Positions 1-10,440 of a stretch of 64,000 nt of DNA are shown in pieces. The notes below the pieces were generated by a model. The model saw only the letters and a list, made by a program, of their open reading frames with translations. It was not told the origin of the DNA and searched no databases. The translations under genes were made by a program, and so were the position numbers. The stretch lies in contig VZDJ01000100.1 in NCBI GenBank assembly GCA_008694505.1, positions 1,789,292 through 1,853,291 of the forward strand, read 5' to 3'. How positions within the stretch are numbered: position 1 is the stretch's first letter; each line of letters begins with the position of its first letter. This stretch comes from Cyanoderma ruficeps (taxonomy: Eukaryota > Chordata > Aves > Passeriformes > Timaliidae).

Positions 1-201
1 TCTTTTCAAGACAATGCAATGTTTCACTCCAGTCAACCTTCTGGCTTGAGCAATAGGAATCTTCTCAAAATGCTGACCTTGTCATCATGATTTATGGTTC
101 TCATTTCAAGGTCACTCATAACAGCATCGGTCCAAGAATAGCATAATTTTTCCTTCTCCTGAATCTGACAAAGTCATTCAAGGCAATGTTTTTGCCCTTA
201 C
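1..201 (-). other. SEMA6A: SEMA6A intron 8 of the coding series, 5' part
   Basis: Intronic sequence after the GTAAGG donor at 201. I see no exon, repeat or other signal here. Confidence 0.8.
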
Positions 202-290
202 CTTTCCCATGCTGTTGTACTCCACTGCTATTTCCCGGAAGAAGAAGTATATGTAATTGCCATAGTCAACTGCCTGAACAAAGTACGGTT
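202..290 (-). CDS. SEMA6A: SEMA6A coding exon 8: PYFVQAVDYGNYIYFFFRE segment
   Basis: 89 bases, phase 1 in and phase 0 out, completing Glu219 and encoding residues 220-248. The peptide reads PYFVQAVDYGNYIYFFFREI followed by AVEYNSMGK. The YFFFRE motif is one of the most conserved in all semaphorins. The acceptor is TTTTTTTTCTAG and the donor GTAAGG. The next exon, which should begin in phase 0 and carry the CKNDMGG motif, is not in bases 1-201 and must lie to the left of the window. Confidence 0.96.
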
Positions 291-1350
291 CTAGAAAAAA
301 AACAGCAACCCAAGACACCTGTTTTAGGCACCATGTACAGGATATAGAATGCAAAGAGAAGCCTGATACATTCACACTTAACATCCAGAGGTGAAATGTC
401 TGTGTTGGATAAACTTGATCCGTTTTCAGAATAAACAAATCACTGCTGCAGAAGAATCACTGTCTGGGGAAAGGAGAGCTGGGAACAAGACTCTGCAACA
501 TCACTGCAGAGTGGTTTAAGTCTCTGCCACTAATACGTCTGCTCTGCACGGAGTAAAAGAGGAAAGGTAAACAGGCATTTATAACTGCATGCCTGAGGGG
601 TCCAAACAGCACTCTTTATGGCATGCAGGCTGTGAGTTGAGGGAATAACAAACCATGTAACTGTTTCTGCCCACACGTGTCTGTAGCAGCAAGCAAAGTG
701 GGACAGCTAAAGTTGACACCTGGCAAAACATTTCTGCATGCAGAAAAAGACTTGAAACTATGGCTCTGCTCTCTGTTAAAATCACTCCAAATGCTAACAA
801 TTCTTAACACCTACATGAAGCTAAACAGCACCTTCCTTAACAATGAGGGCATTTAGAGCACAAAAATTGCCTAATTCAGTGGCAACAGTACAATCCTTAA
901 GAACTGTAACAGAAAGGCTTTGTGCAATATTCCCATAATTTTAGTTTCATTAATGAATCTTAATATTACAGGACAAACCTTCTATACTTCATAAAGCCTT
1001 GATTGTTACCTAACAGTGCTGTGGCAGGAATATTTTCACAGCCCAAGCACCCAGAGCCCTGGGCAAGCTCCAACTTTTTCATCCAACAGACGTAAACTGG
1101 TGGATTTCAGCTTGGAAAGCTCACTGGAACACATATTCTGATCAACCCAGCTCACAGCTTCTGTCAAATCCAGTAACTTAGGGTCAGGAGAAGAGAGAAA
1201 GAGATAAACACATCAGAGTAAGCAAGAGATGTAATCTACTTCCTTCTCTCTGCCAGAAAGCATTGGTGAAATGAAATGACAAAGAGGTCTGTCAGACATC
1301 CAAGACTCTCATCAGAGATGCTGCTTTTTTTGCCTTGTTTGTTTATCTAC
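291..1350 (-). other. SEMA6A: SEMA6A intron between coding exons 7 and 8
   Basis: 1,060 bases with intact GT and AG ends. No recognisable repeat or gene was seen; open frames here are short and unlike known proteins. Confidence 0.85.
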
Positions 1351-1470
1351 CTTTCAACCACTTGGAGTCATGTTTAACTGTCCGCAGAGTTGGGCTGTCT
1401 CCAAGACTCCGGTATATGACTGCATCTATTGCAAGGAAGTCGGTCACTGTGGCAGAATATAGCTTTCCCT
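1351..1470 (-). CDS. SEMA6A: SEMA6A coding exon 7: [20 protein letters not shown] segment
   Basis: 120 bases, phase 1 in and phase 1 out, residues 179-218 plus one base of codon 219. The peptide starts [20 protein letters not shown] and ends [27 protein letters not shown] separates SEMA6A from SEMA6D (DFLASDAVIYRSMG, as I recall). The acceptor has a strong pyrimidine tract (TTCCTTCCTCCCCAG). The donor GTAGAT is weaker than the others but follows AAAG and is in phase. Confidence 0.95.
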
Positions 1471-2480
1471 CTGGGGAGGAAGGAAAGAAGAAACAAGGGG
1501 GGAGGAGCATTAGAAATAATACAACTGCTTCTTCTCTCATCAGTCAGATGAGAAGGGGAAACAAAACCATCACAGTCTCCTTAGGAACACTGAAGGAAGG
1601 AAAAAATCCAGCGAGGTAAATGGAACTGAGTACTGAACAAGCAAGACACCACTTTGCAAAATGGTAATTTCAGAGGGATGCTGTGGAAGAAAATAACCTT
1701 ATGGAATAATTATTCTTCTTCAGTTTAGGTACATCATACTGAACTACCCTATCCAGTCACAAGTCACTAGTTCAATGCACAGAAATTCTGCCTAGGTATG
1801 TCAGCAAATCAAATATAACAGAACTATTAAGTTTTAACTGGGAGTGCAAACCAGACAGGGCTTGAAGACTGTCAGCTAATTGACACTTATGAAAATTTCT
1901 CTCCTTGAGAGCACTTCTGCTCTGCCAACGACCACTAACAAAAATTAAATAGCATGCTGGGAGTCCTGCCGAAACAGGAATGAAAAGAGATGGAGGAAGA
2001 TTGCCCATCAATATTTCTTTTCTAGCATGCATTTTAGACATTTCCCATATGAATTATGCATTCCTCTCTCCTAAAGAATGGAGGACAAGTGATAAGAAAG
2101 GGCCTACAAAGCGGCACCCCAAGGACAACCAAAACATACAAAACTATATGGACATAAAAGCCCAAGTTTCAGCTGCATTTTAAAATTTTATTTGTTGTCT
2201 ATTCTGTTTGCAGGTCATGGTAACTATACGGGACTGTTTTCATGTGTGAGATAGATCTCAGAACATGATGTCTGCTCGAAGCACTAGCATTGGTGCAGCA
2301 TGAGCCCACAAAATTGTGTCTCTGTTATGTCTGCATAAAAATCAGAATTGTCTGCATCTCCTTTGAAGGAGATTATGTTGGTGCCTTGAAGGCACCATCA
2401 CTGAGGACATTCCCAGGACAAAGCAGAGAGGCTTCTATTGGCCAAGCTCTCCTCCTAATACTTTCAGACAACATTTAATT

Positions 2481-2645
2481 TAGGACTGAGAGGGAATCTC
2501 ATTAATGCATACAATTATCTCAAAGGTGGTTGACAAGAAGATGGTGCTAGACTGTTTTCAGTGGTGCCCTGCAACAGGACGAGGAGCAATGGCCATAAAT
2601 TAAAACTCATGAAGTTCCACCCCAAGACAAGGAAGTTCTTCCTTT
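2481..2645 (+). mobile_element. CR1 LINE fragment
   Basis: The stretch from GGACTGAGAGGGAATCTCAT through TTTTCAGTGGTGCCCTGCAAC to GAAGTTCCACCCCAAGACAAG matches the well-known end of the CR1 reverse-transcriptase region (ACTGAGAGGGGATCTCAT and TTCAGTGGTGCCCAG in typical copies). It is diverged and 5'-truncated, and lacks the terminal repeat. It lies antisense to SEMA6A within an intron. The consensus was compared from memory. Confidence 0.8.
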
Positions 2646-4349
2646 TTTCTGATTCATACAATTCTTGTCCTTATTTGGCTACTTAAGAATGATCATTTTT
2701 TTCTTAGCAAAACAGAAAAAATAATTACAGCATGTCATGTTCTCTCTTCACCAAATTTAAAATAGAATAAAAAGCTCAATTGTTTAGATATAGATGTCTT
2801 AAACTCATGTTAATACAACCACGCACTTATTTTCTTTCCTGCCATGTTCCTGTGACCAGCTACAATTTGCACATATCAGCTATAGTAGCTACAGGCTGCA
2901 AGACCCATATTCATGTAAGTGCAGCCAACAAACTCAGATGACCTGGATTAGTGTCCTAAACTCTTCTGAAACTGCTTTTCATTCCACTCTGAAAAGTGAG
3001 TATGGGTATCAATATGTAAGACATATATAACAGTGGTTTTCTGAAGCTAGCAGGTTTATGGAACACATTCTACAAATATTTATTTGAACTGTATCAAATT
3101 TATTCTGAATCACCATGGAGGAGTATGGTAATTTCTATAAATATTCTTTATATTTTCAAATAATGCAAGGATTTCTTCAGTGACAGATTTGGAGTCATCT
3201 TTCTGAACTCCATCTGCATTCAAAGTGAATGTTTACAATAGGCTGGTCATAAACTCTTTCTTGGCCAATACACTGAGAAAGACCCTTCTGAAAGGTCATT
3301 CAGACTGCACTAAGTATAGGGAGTCTGAGATACATGGGAAAATATTTCTCTGAAGGAGTTTCTCTTTTCCATGATTTATGAATTACTTGCTGCAATTAGA
3401 GAATTTCTACTGTATATTCCTGCCTGTGACTGTAATTAAGAAATCACATACTACCCCTATCATCACTATTCTTGAAACAAAAGGTTCCATTTATTTGCAC
3501 TATAGAGAGAGAAAAAAAAAAATTGAAACAGGTTATAAAATCATTCCTTTGTGAGGCACGTGATGATGCCTCAAGCATAGTAGTGCTTAATAGAACCCTT
3601 TGGCTATAGACTCATTTGAGGATGGCTGAAATGCTTGCACATTCTTAAATCTTCAGAGGATTAGCTTAGTTATTTCCATGTGAGCACCCAGGCTCTGTTT
3701 TATAGCATCCCACCTGCTGAACAAGATCACATAATTAGGGAACATGTATTTATTATTTTCAACACCTATCTAACAGCCAGATCTAAGAAAAGATCGGCAG
3801 GTTTCACACTAAGAGAAATTCAATAAAGAAGTAAGGAATTCCTAAAGAGATATACAAAAGAACTGCACGGTCAGCAGCCAAAACTAACCCCATTTATAAG
3901 ACCTCACTTTTTCTAACTACTCTAGTAAAAATTAAAGTTAACATTATTCTGCTGCTTGCAGCATAAATTACCACTAACCAATACACTTCTTTTGTCTACA
4001 GCATCTGGTAAGACTATATTAAGATGTTTTCAGCTTTAAAAAAAAAATCACCTTCCCTTTCCTTCTAGATCTAGAAAACGGCATGCCACAGCATTTTCCC
4101 TAACTTCCTTTTATTATGAACATTAGCTTAGGCTTAGAGATGTTAAAGACCATATCCTGCTTGATCCTTATTAAAGCTTACACAACCCTTGACTTCCTTT
4201 GACGTTCACAGAAGCTGGATGCAGCCAAAAATGGTGCCTCACACTGGCCATATTATCAAGAATACAGGAAATACTGAAATGTTGATCCAGGAAACTGAGG
4301 CTTCATGCAATGTTGATGACAATGAAGTTAATTCCAGAAAAGGGAAGGA

Positions 4350-4372
4350 TTTTTTTTTTTTTTTTTTTTTTN
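4350..4372. repeat. Poly-T tract with one ambiguous base
   Basis: About 22 T followed by a single N at 4372. The N probably marks uncertain homopolymer length or a polishing artefact. Confidence 0.9.
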
Positions 4373-4526
4373 CTAGGGATTTCCTTATGCCCTCTTTTTT
4401 TAGTCATTGTTCACTTCTTTTGACACCTTTTAGATTTAGGCATTCTGGGCCCAAGCAAGAGGCACAGTCTTATCCCAAGCCTGGGCTGCAGGATGAAAAG
4501 TAAAAAGTTTATCTCCTTCATTTTAC

Positions 4527-4617
4527 CTGCAAACAAAGCAACGTTGGCATGCTTTGCATCATAGGGGCACCTGGCCATTCCACTGAATTCCTCTTCCAGA
4601 TAGTCCAAGGTATCCAT
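4527..4617 (-). CDS. SEMA6A: SEMA6A coding exon 6: [16 protein letters not shown] segment
   Basis: 91 bases, phase 0 in and phase 1 out, residues 149-178 plus the first base of codon 179. The second half, [20 protein letters not shown], is a strong SEMA6A signature. The segment before it reads [10 protein letters not shown], where the human protein as I recall has a Pro-Phe-Gly-Asp core. Substitutions are therefore concentrated at residues 153-157. Acceptor (TTTTTCAG) and donor (GTAAAA) are intact and the frame is open, so the exon looks functional. The split codon gives Glu179 where human has Asp. Confidence 0.94.
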
Positions 4618-7347
4618 CTGAAAAATCAAAGGGAGCTTCTCAGATAGAGAAACAAAGAAACAAAACTTCATACCCAGGATGAGGCTAATGACAGTGTTTC
4701 TTCTTTTCTGGGCAGAGAAGAAGGCCCTTTCTCTAACTCTACTCCTGACTGTGGAGTAGAAACTTGACAAAAATCATGATATTAAATAAAACAAGTCTGA
4801 AAAATGTATGTCTGGTAATTCAGGCATTCCATTGGAGCTAATCATTTAGTTACACATTTTACAAAAAGTCTGATATATTTTACAAAAGTCTTCAGTCTAT
4901 ATTTTATCTGCACACAAGTTTTGTTTTGAACTGAAGCAGGCTATGTGGTCGGTGGTTCTGGCAAGGCTCCAAAATTTATCCTCAACAGTGACCCAACAAA
5001 AGCGCTCTTATGCACAGAAAAGACTGCAAACCACAGCATTCAGAAGAAACAACACTAGGGCAATTATCTCTGTGTGCATTTTTCTCCTCCAAGTCCAGAG
5101 ATCCTTCTGCTCTAGTCTCAACAGTGATGCCCTCTTCCTTGATTTGCATATTCAGAAAGATGCTCTTCAAGTTTTACTATACCAGTTGAGTCTGTGTCAC
5201 AGAGAATCCTCTTACCATCAGGCAAGAATTAATCTGTGCAGGAATTGTAAATTCTGAGGCTTATGTGCAACTCATGGGAAATATATTCACCCTGGGCACT
5301 GATAATGACACAAATATACAGATTGACCTTACATGAAGTTCAAGAAGGTTTGGTGAGCTAAGGGAGAATCATACAACTCTTACCGCTTTAAGATGCTTAT
5401 ACTACTGTATTTTGGGAATAAGAACCTTTGTAGCATAGTCAGACAATTTGTCCAGCTCATACTATATAATCACATACAGCAAAGATTCACAGAGTATGAG
5501 AAATAACCTGCACAGCACCATCAACTTAAACCAAATTTAATTTGTATGTTACAGTTTTCAAATCCTTTGGTGGATGATTTGTGATAATTTGTTTTCTGTC
5601 ATGCATTCTTCCTGTCAAAATCCACTCTGAGGGGAGTTAGTTGTGTTTACTCAAAGGCTGAAAAGCATTTCATGTAATAGTGAGAGGAAATGAGTTTGAG
5701 ACCTGAGAAACTATTCCTGCACCAAGCTCCACACCCTGGGCTCATCCTCACAACCACTGGCATGCTTGAGGGACAGGAAGCCCTGCTTTCTGTTTGGCAC
5801 ATGTTTAGTTCTCTCTCTGTATAATGAAGGAATACATGGAGAAAAAGCCAGGGCAGGTGTTGCAGAGGTCTTCTGAAGACTGACGGTGGGATCACTATCC
5901 AGCCCCGCACCACAGCGGATGAAAGCTCTGGAATAAGGGTGAGGAGGCCATTTATATGCCTCACATCAGGAGGCCAAAGAAATCTGTAATTGTATCTAAA
6001 AGGCAACTTCCACACAGAGATAAAAAATTACAAACTGTACTAGAGGACTAAATACAGCCCTGAGATCAAGAAGCTTCATTGCATACTAGGAGCAAGTAAG
6101 GAAAGAAAGAATAAAAGAAACAGCTGTTAACAGAGCAGCTAACTGTATCTCACAGTTACCATGACATAGCTCTGTATTCTTACTCAAATTTGGTTCTTCC
6201 TCCACAGACTGGAAGAAAATACTACCCTGCACTTCCCTCCTGTGTTTTCTAAACTGCAGCCATTATAGTGGCTAAATGAGGTACAGCATCACTGCACAAA
6301 AATCAAGGAAGAGCAGCAGTCACAGTAAATACCACTAGGGAAGTAGTTTTCCTGGATGTTAACATTTTTATTTTGCTTTTTTTACACTAACTGTGAACCC
6401 AAAACCTGAATGACAGTTTTGATTTTGTCAGGAGCAGCATTAGTAAAACTGAATTTTATTTCTCCAGAAAAAAAGATGAGAAATGACCTGTGGGACATAA
6501 CAGTGCCTAGAAAAGCAGAGTCTGGATGTAAAATGCCTAAATAAATTCATTTCAAAGCTACTCCAGAGACATCCACTGTTGGGAGTTATATCAGAATATA
6601 ACAGGGAAAGCCTAAGAAAATGGGAAGTATTTCAATAAATGGGTCCTATTGGAATGAAGACTACCGGGATACACTATGCCAAAGGAATAAATTGGCTTCA
6701 GGGCATTATTGTTCAGTATGCACGTACCAGCAGAGTTTTTACTGCTCTAGATAACATTTTGGCTTTGCAGAACCTCAGCAATTGAGAAATACATAACTAT
6801 GCTGCTGTGCTGTTCCTTGTGGACATTTGCTGTTCCATCACTGTCACAGCACACAATGCCATAGGATCTCCACAGTGTCCCTATCCGGGGGCTCAAGGAA
6901 ACTGAGGTTTTGCTTGCTATATCCTCAAGCATCTTGAAAACTGGTTTGTGACTGAGAACAGTGTAACAGAAATTTTAAAACACGCTACTCAGAAGTAGCC
7001 CCCAATGTTAGTCTATGACTTGATGTGAGTGTCAATGACAAGCTGAGGAACTATCTGAGGAGTGACTACATCCCCAAGCAGGGATCTGAGGGACTCTACA
7101 CCTATGGAGGGAATGCAAAGTGGCAATATGCTTGATGTGCAGGAGCTGTCAAGAACTAGGTATTCAGTCTGAGAATTTCTCAGAAATCCAATCAACATTG
7201 AACTCAGTAGCAGTGAAACAAGTCAGGACAAATGTTTCAGAGTTGAAAGGTGCACAGCTGAATGACAAACCTCATGCTGCTGTCAACATAGTCACAATAA
7301 ATCCAACCAAAAGACAAGGCATAAGTGAAATTCCAAAGATTACATAC
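4618..7347 (-). other. SEMA6A: SEMA6A intron between coding exons 5 and 6
   Basis: 2,730 bases of non-coding sequence. No transposon, RNA gene or additional exon was recognised. Confidence 0.85.
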
Positions 7348-7449
7348 CTTGTAGTTCCTGCAAGAAGGGTTGAATGCATTTGTTCCACAGATAAACAGTG
7401 TATCCTCATTTCTTTTTAGGAGAACCTTAATGAAGTTATGACACTCATC
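7348..7449 (-). CDS. SEMA6A: SEMA6A coding exon 5: conserved sema cysteines
   Basis: 102 bases, 34 codons in phase 0 at both ends, residues 115-148. It starts [20 protein letters not shown] and ends [14 protein letters not shown]. The [10 protein letters not shown] block is a hallmark of semaphorins. Cys117 pairs with Cys107 of the preceding exon, and Cys135 pairs with Cys144, by family knowledge. Differences from human as remembered (K to R, D to E, A to T, V to I) are conservative or mild. The acceptor is TTTTTCTTCAG and the donor GTATGT. Confidence 0.95.
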
Positions 7450-8291
7450 CTGAAGAAAAACAAAAAAAACAAACTATTTCAACTATTTTGAGTATCTGTT
7501 TTTAATTTTAAGCAGTGATATTTCATTGTCAGGTTTAAAATTAAATTGGCTGGTACCCACTGTGATACTCTGGCATTATTTTGACTATGTTTAACTGACA
7601 ATGAGCAAATTGTAATTAATTTATATTCTAGTGGTTTAAAAATTACAAAGAACTGAAGATACAGCATTCATATTATAGGTCTTAGTTTGCTGTCATTGAC
7701 AAAGGTGAATTTTGTTTGAAAACTGCTTTCATGAAGAGCAAAAAATCTGATGTTGTCACCTGTGCTGATGTCAGACAGTGACATCACCACCCCAATGTAC
7801 TGGCATAAAGCTTCTGTAACTGGAAGGGGAAGTAGATGTAAAGATTCAAAGAGCCTGCATCTAATTATGATACTACTTGTGCCAGTCATTGGTTACAGGA
7901 GGGTGAAACTGGTGTAAGAAACAGTACTTCTACAGCCCTACAGTCGTGTTTTCTGATGCTTTACCTGAACTTCTCAGTAGATTCCCACAGGGGGATGGAC
8001 AGCAGCACTTGGCTTTTGAAGCAACGGTAAGCAAAATTGGTACACTCAGCATTGTGACCTGCTCAATGCCTTAAGTATTTCAGGATATTGCTGTGGCTTC
8101 TGTCGTAATATTTTATCACATTCAAAGTGAACTATTTTTGCAAATTAAAGCCTTTAGTAAGTTGATGGAAAAAGCAATTACTGGTAAGAAGTGAATGGCA
8201 CAATCCATTCCACATCACAGACAGCAGCCTGTGATAATAGTGATGCAACTAAACTAAAGCAGCAGTTGCAGAAAAAATGAAAATTGCCTAC
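7450..8291 (-). other. SEMA6A: SEMA6A intron between coding exons 4 and 5
   Basis: 842 bases, the shortest complete intron seen. Nothing was recognised within it. Confidence 0.85.
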
Positions 8292-8354
8292 CTTATGTTT
8301 CCCCTTCATTCTGCATGTGTCTACATCAGCTTGTCTAGATTTCCATGTCAATTT
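8292..8354 (-). CDS. SEMA6A: SEMA6A coding exon 4: KLTWKSRQADVDTC segment
   Basis: 63 bases, 21 codons in phase 0 at both ends, residues 94-114. The peptide KLTWKSRQADVDTCRMKGKH is, as far as I recall, identical to mammalian SEMA6A. Cys107 here and Cys117 in the next exon form the first conserved disulfide of sema domains. The acceptor is TTCTTGCAG; the donor is GTAGGC, slightly off consensus. Confidence 0.94.
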
Positions 8355-9874
8355 CTGCAAGAATAAAGAAATAAATCAAAGAGAACTCAGAGTTTTTTTA
8401 CATTTGATTTCAGAAGTAGAAGTCCTTTAGGGGAGACTAGCTTGTGAACATACATTTATTGAAAGTTTTCTGCATTCTTTCTCCATGATTAATTCACCAC
8501 AACAATGGCGGTTTAGTGATGTAGAGCATTCCTTTAACTTTGGTTTGCCTCCAATTCCACAGACTGGAAACCCATATCTCTCTCTTTAAAGCCTAAACTA
8601 ACAGAATTCAACAATAAGCCAACTTTGAAAAATCTATACTTTTTTTAGAAGTACTAGATGTTCTTTTAACTGATACTGCTCTACAAATCAGAATTGCCAT
8701 TTTTGGATTATGAACCTGCACTGGATTTCAAATGAAATATGAATTCTGAAAGACTACATTTTAGATCTGGAAAGAAATAAAATTCGGGTAATTCTTACCA
8801 CTTCAATTCAGCTAACAAGCTCCAAGAGTTTTTCACCTGCCAAGACACTGCTGACTTTATCTGCTAACACTCTTCCTCCAGAACATTTACAGGTAAATCC
8901 CAGCCAGTTTGGGTTTTTTTGGTTTTTTTTGAGCTGAGTTTCAAGAATGGTCAAATGCAGAAGGCTTAATAATTATAATAAAATAATTATAAATAATAAT
9001 TATAATAAAACTTTGTTTAAAATCACATAGCCTAAGACGGCATCACCTTAAACACTATTGCCATGATAGTTCTGATAGTGCTCCTGATCAGTAAACTGAG
9101 GCGCTGTGCATTCATGGAGGGGTCCAAGCTGAAAGACTAACCATGAATATTCATTTCCATTATAAGCTTGTGCCCTCACTCCTTAATGAGTAAAAAAGTT
9201 CATATTCAGCATTAGTCATAATGAAGCAGTGTCCCCTCCTCCAGTGGAATTCATCCAATGCCCAAATTTGTATGCTCTTCTGTTGGACCAAAGCTGTGTT
9301 TAACATATGTTACACAATATGAATGCAAGGCAAAGGAGCTGAAGGGAGATTATTTTTAGTATATTCATGTTACTATACAACATAGTAATGCAGATAAAGC
9401 TTTTCATAGTTTGAATGCAACTTTCCATGGAGATAATGTGAATACATCTACAAAGTGATGTTATAGTAAGATTTTATTTAGCCAGTTCTCACACGAGTGA
9501 AAAAAAAAATTGCGCACATGACAATATGCAACTTGCTTCTTAGGATGAAAGTTTCAGTAGACTTAATTAGGATAATATAGCTGTTATAGAAAACTGCTGC
9601 ATATAAATGAATAGATGTTTGACAGATGTTCCATCAGGGACCTCACTGTATTTCAGTACAGATTGCTTATCAGTCCAGCTAAATTTATCAGAAATCCACA
9701 GAAGATACGATTGCTATTCCAGCTCTCCCCAAATATGATTAGCAATGCCATCTTACTTGCTTATTACTGTTTTACAGCAGTGCTGGCAAGTTCTTTAAAA
9801 CAATGTCATCATCCTATTTATCTGAAGCTTGTTCTAGTGTCCTTGGTTTCTGGGTGATGATAAAAGCTACTTAC
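8355..9874 (-). other. SEMA6A: SEMA6A intron between coding exons 3 and 4
   Basis: 1,520 bases. The only distinct structure is the A/T-only stretch at 8968-9010. A T/G-rich run at 8909-8933 is simple sequence. Confidence 0.85.
8968..9010. repeat. AT-rich simple sequence (TAATTATAA-like)
   Basis: Repeated AATAATTATAATAAA-like words containing only A and T, a degenerate AT-rich satellite. Confidence 0.75.
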
Positions 9875-9935
9875 TTTGCTAAAATAAATTTCTTCTGTAT
9901 GTGATGTGTCCATATCAACAGTATAAATATGGTCT
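9875..9935 (-). CDS. SEMA6A: SEMA6A coding exon 3: short sema-domain exon
   Basis: 61 bases encoding the last base of Arg73 and residues 74-93, DHIYTVDMDTSHTEEIYFSK. This is the first propeller blade, directly after the TLYVAAR motif. The acceptor is TTTACAG and the donor GTAAGT, both close to consensus. Compared with human SEMA6A as I remember it, Ile81 is Met and a Cys at position 91 is Phe; the rest matches. The exon is too short to stand out as an open reading frame, but its phase and sequence fit leave little doubt. Confidence 0.93.
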
Positions 9936-10361
9936 CTGTAAAGAAAAGCAAATGAATACGAAGTCAAATGGAGTAGTCAGACTGTTCATTTTCTATAAGA
10001 GAGCTATCTATCACAACATAATCCATAATCCATTAAAAAAAAAACACCAGAGGTTTTACCGGGAAACATTACTGGCAGCATCTCCTGCTTCTCCCACAAA
10101 AGCATTTTTACATATAAATTGTTTGCCTACCCATTCAGAGAAAAAAATAAAATGCTACAAAACTTCAAAGTAAGATTCTTTCCCAAAAGCACTTATTTGA
10201 ACAAATGAAATTTGGGAAAGTAGATGAGTCTCACATGATTTCTGCTTTATCAATCCTACAGCAGATGCCACAATCTAGCATGTAGATATTTTTCTGTATT
10301 CTGAAATCAGCTGCAATAGCTTTTAGGCACCCTTTGCCAGATTCCTGGGCTAGAAGTCACT

Positions 10362-10440
10362 GTGCCACATTTACCCTTTCTCTCCTCTCTTCTCCCCTCC
10401 CCTCCCCTTCCCTCCCCCCCCCCCTTCCTTTTTCCTTTTA
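10362..10440. repeat. Polypyrimidine (CT/C) tract; G-rich on the gene's sense strand
   Basis: Almost uninterrupted C and T on the plus strand. It contains C-runs at 10394-10397, 10399-10402, 10404-10407, 10410-10412 and 10414-10424. On the minus strand, the SEMA6A sense strand, this gives five closely spaced G-runs, a classical G-quadruplex motif. Confidence 0.9.

Larger units (their letters stand above)
1471..4526 (-). other. SEMA6A: SEMA6A intron between coding exons 6 and 7
   Basis: 3,056 bases of AT-rich non-coding DNA. It holds one CR1 fragment (2481-2645) and a T homopolymer ending in an ambiguous base (4350-4372). Nothing else was recognised. Confidence 0.85.
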
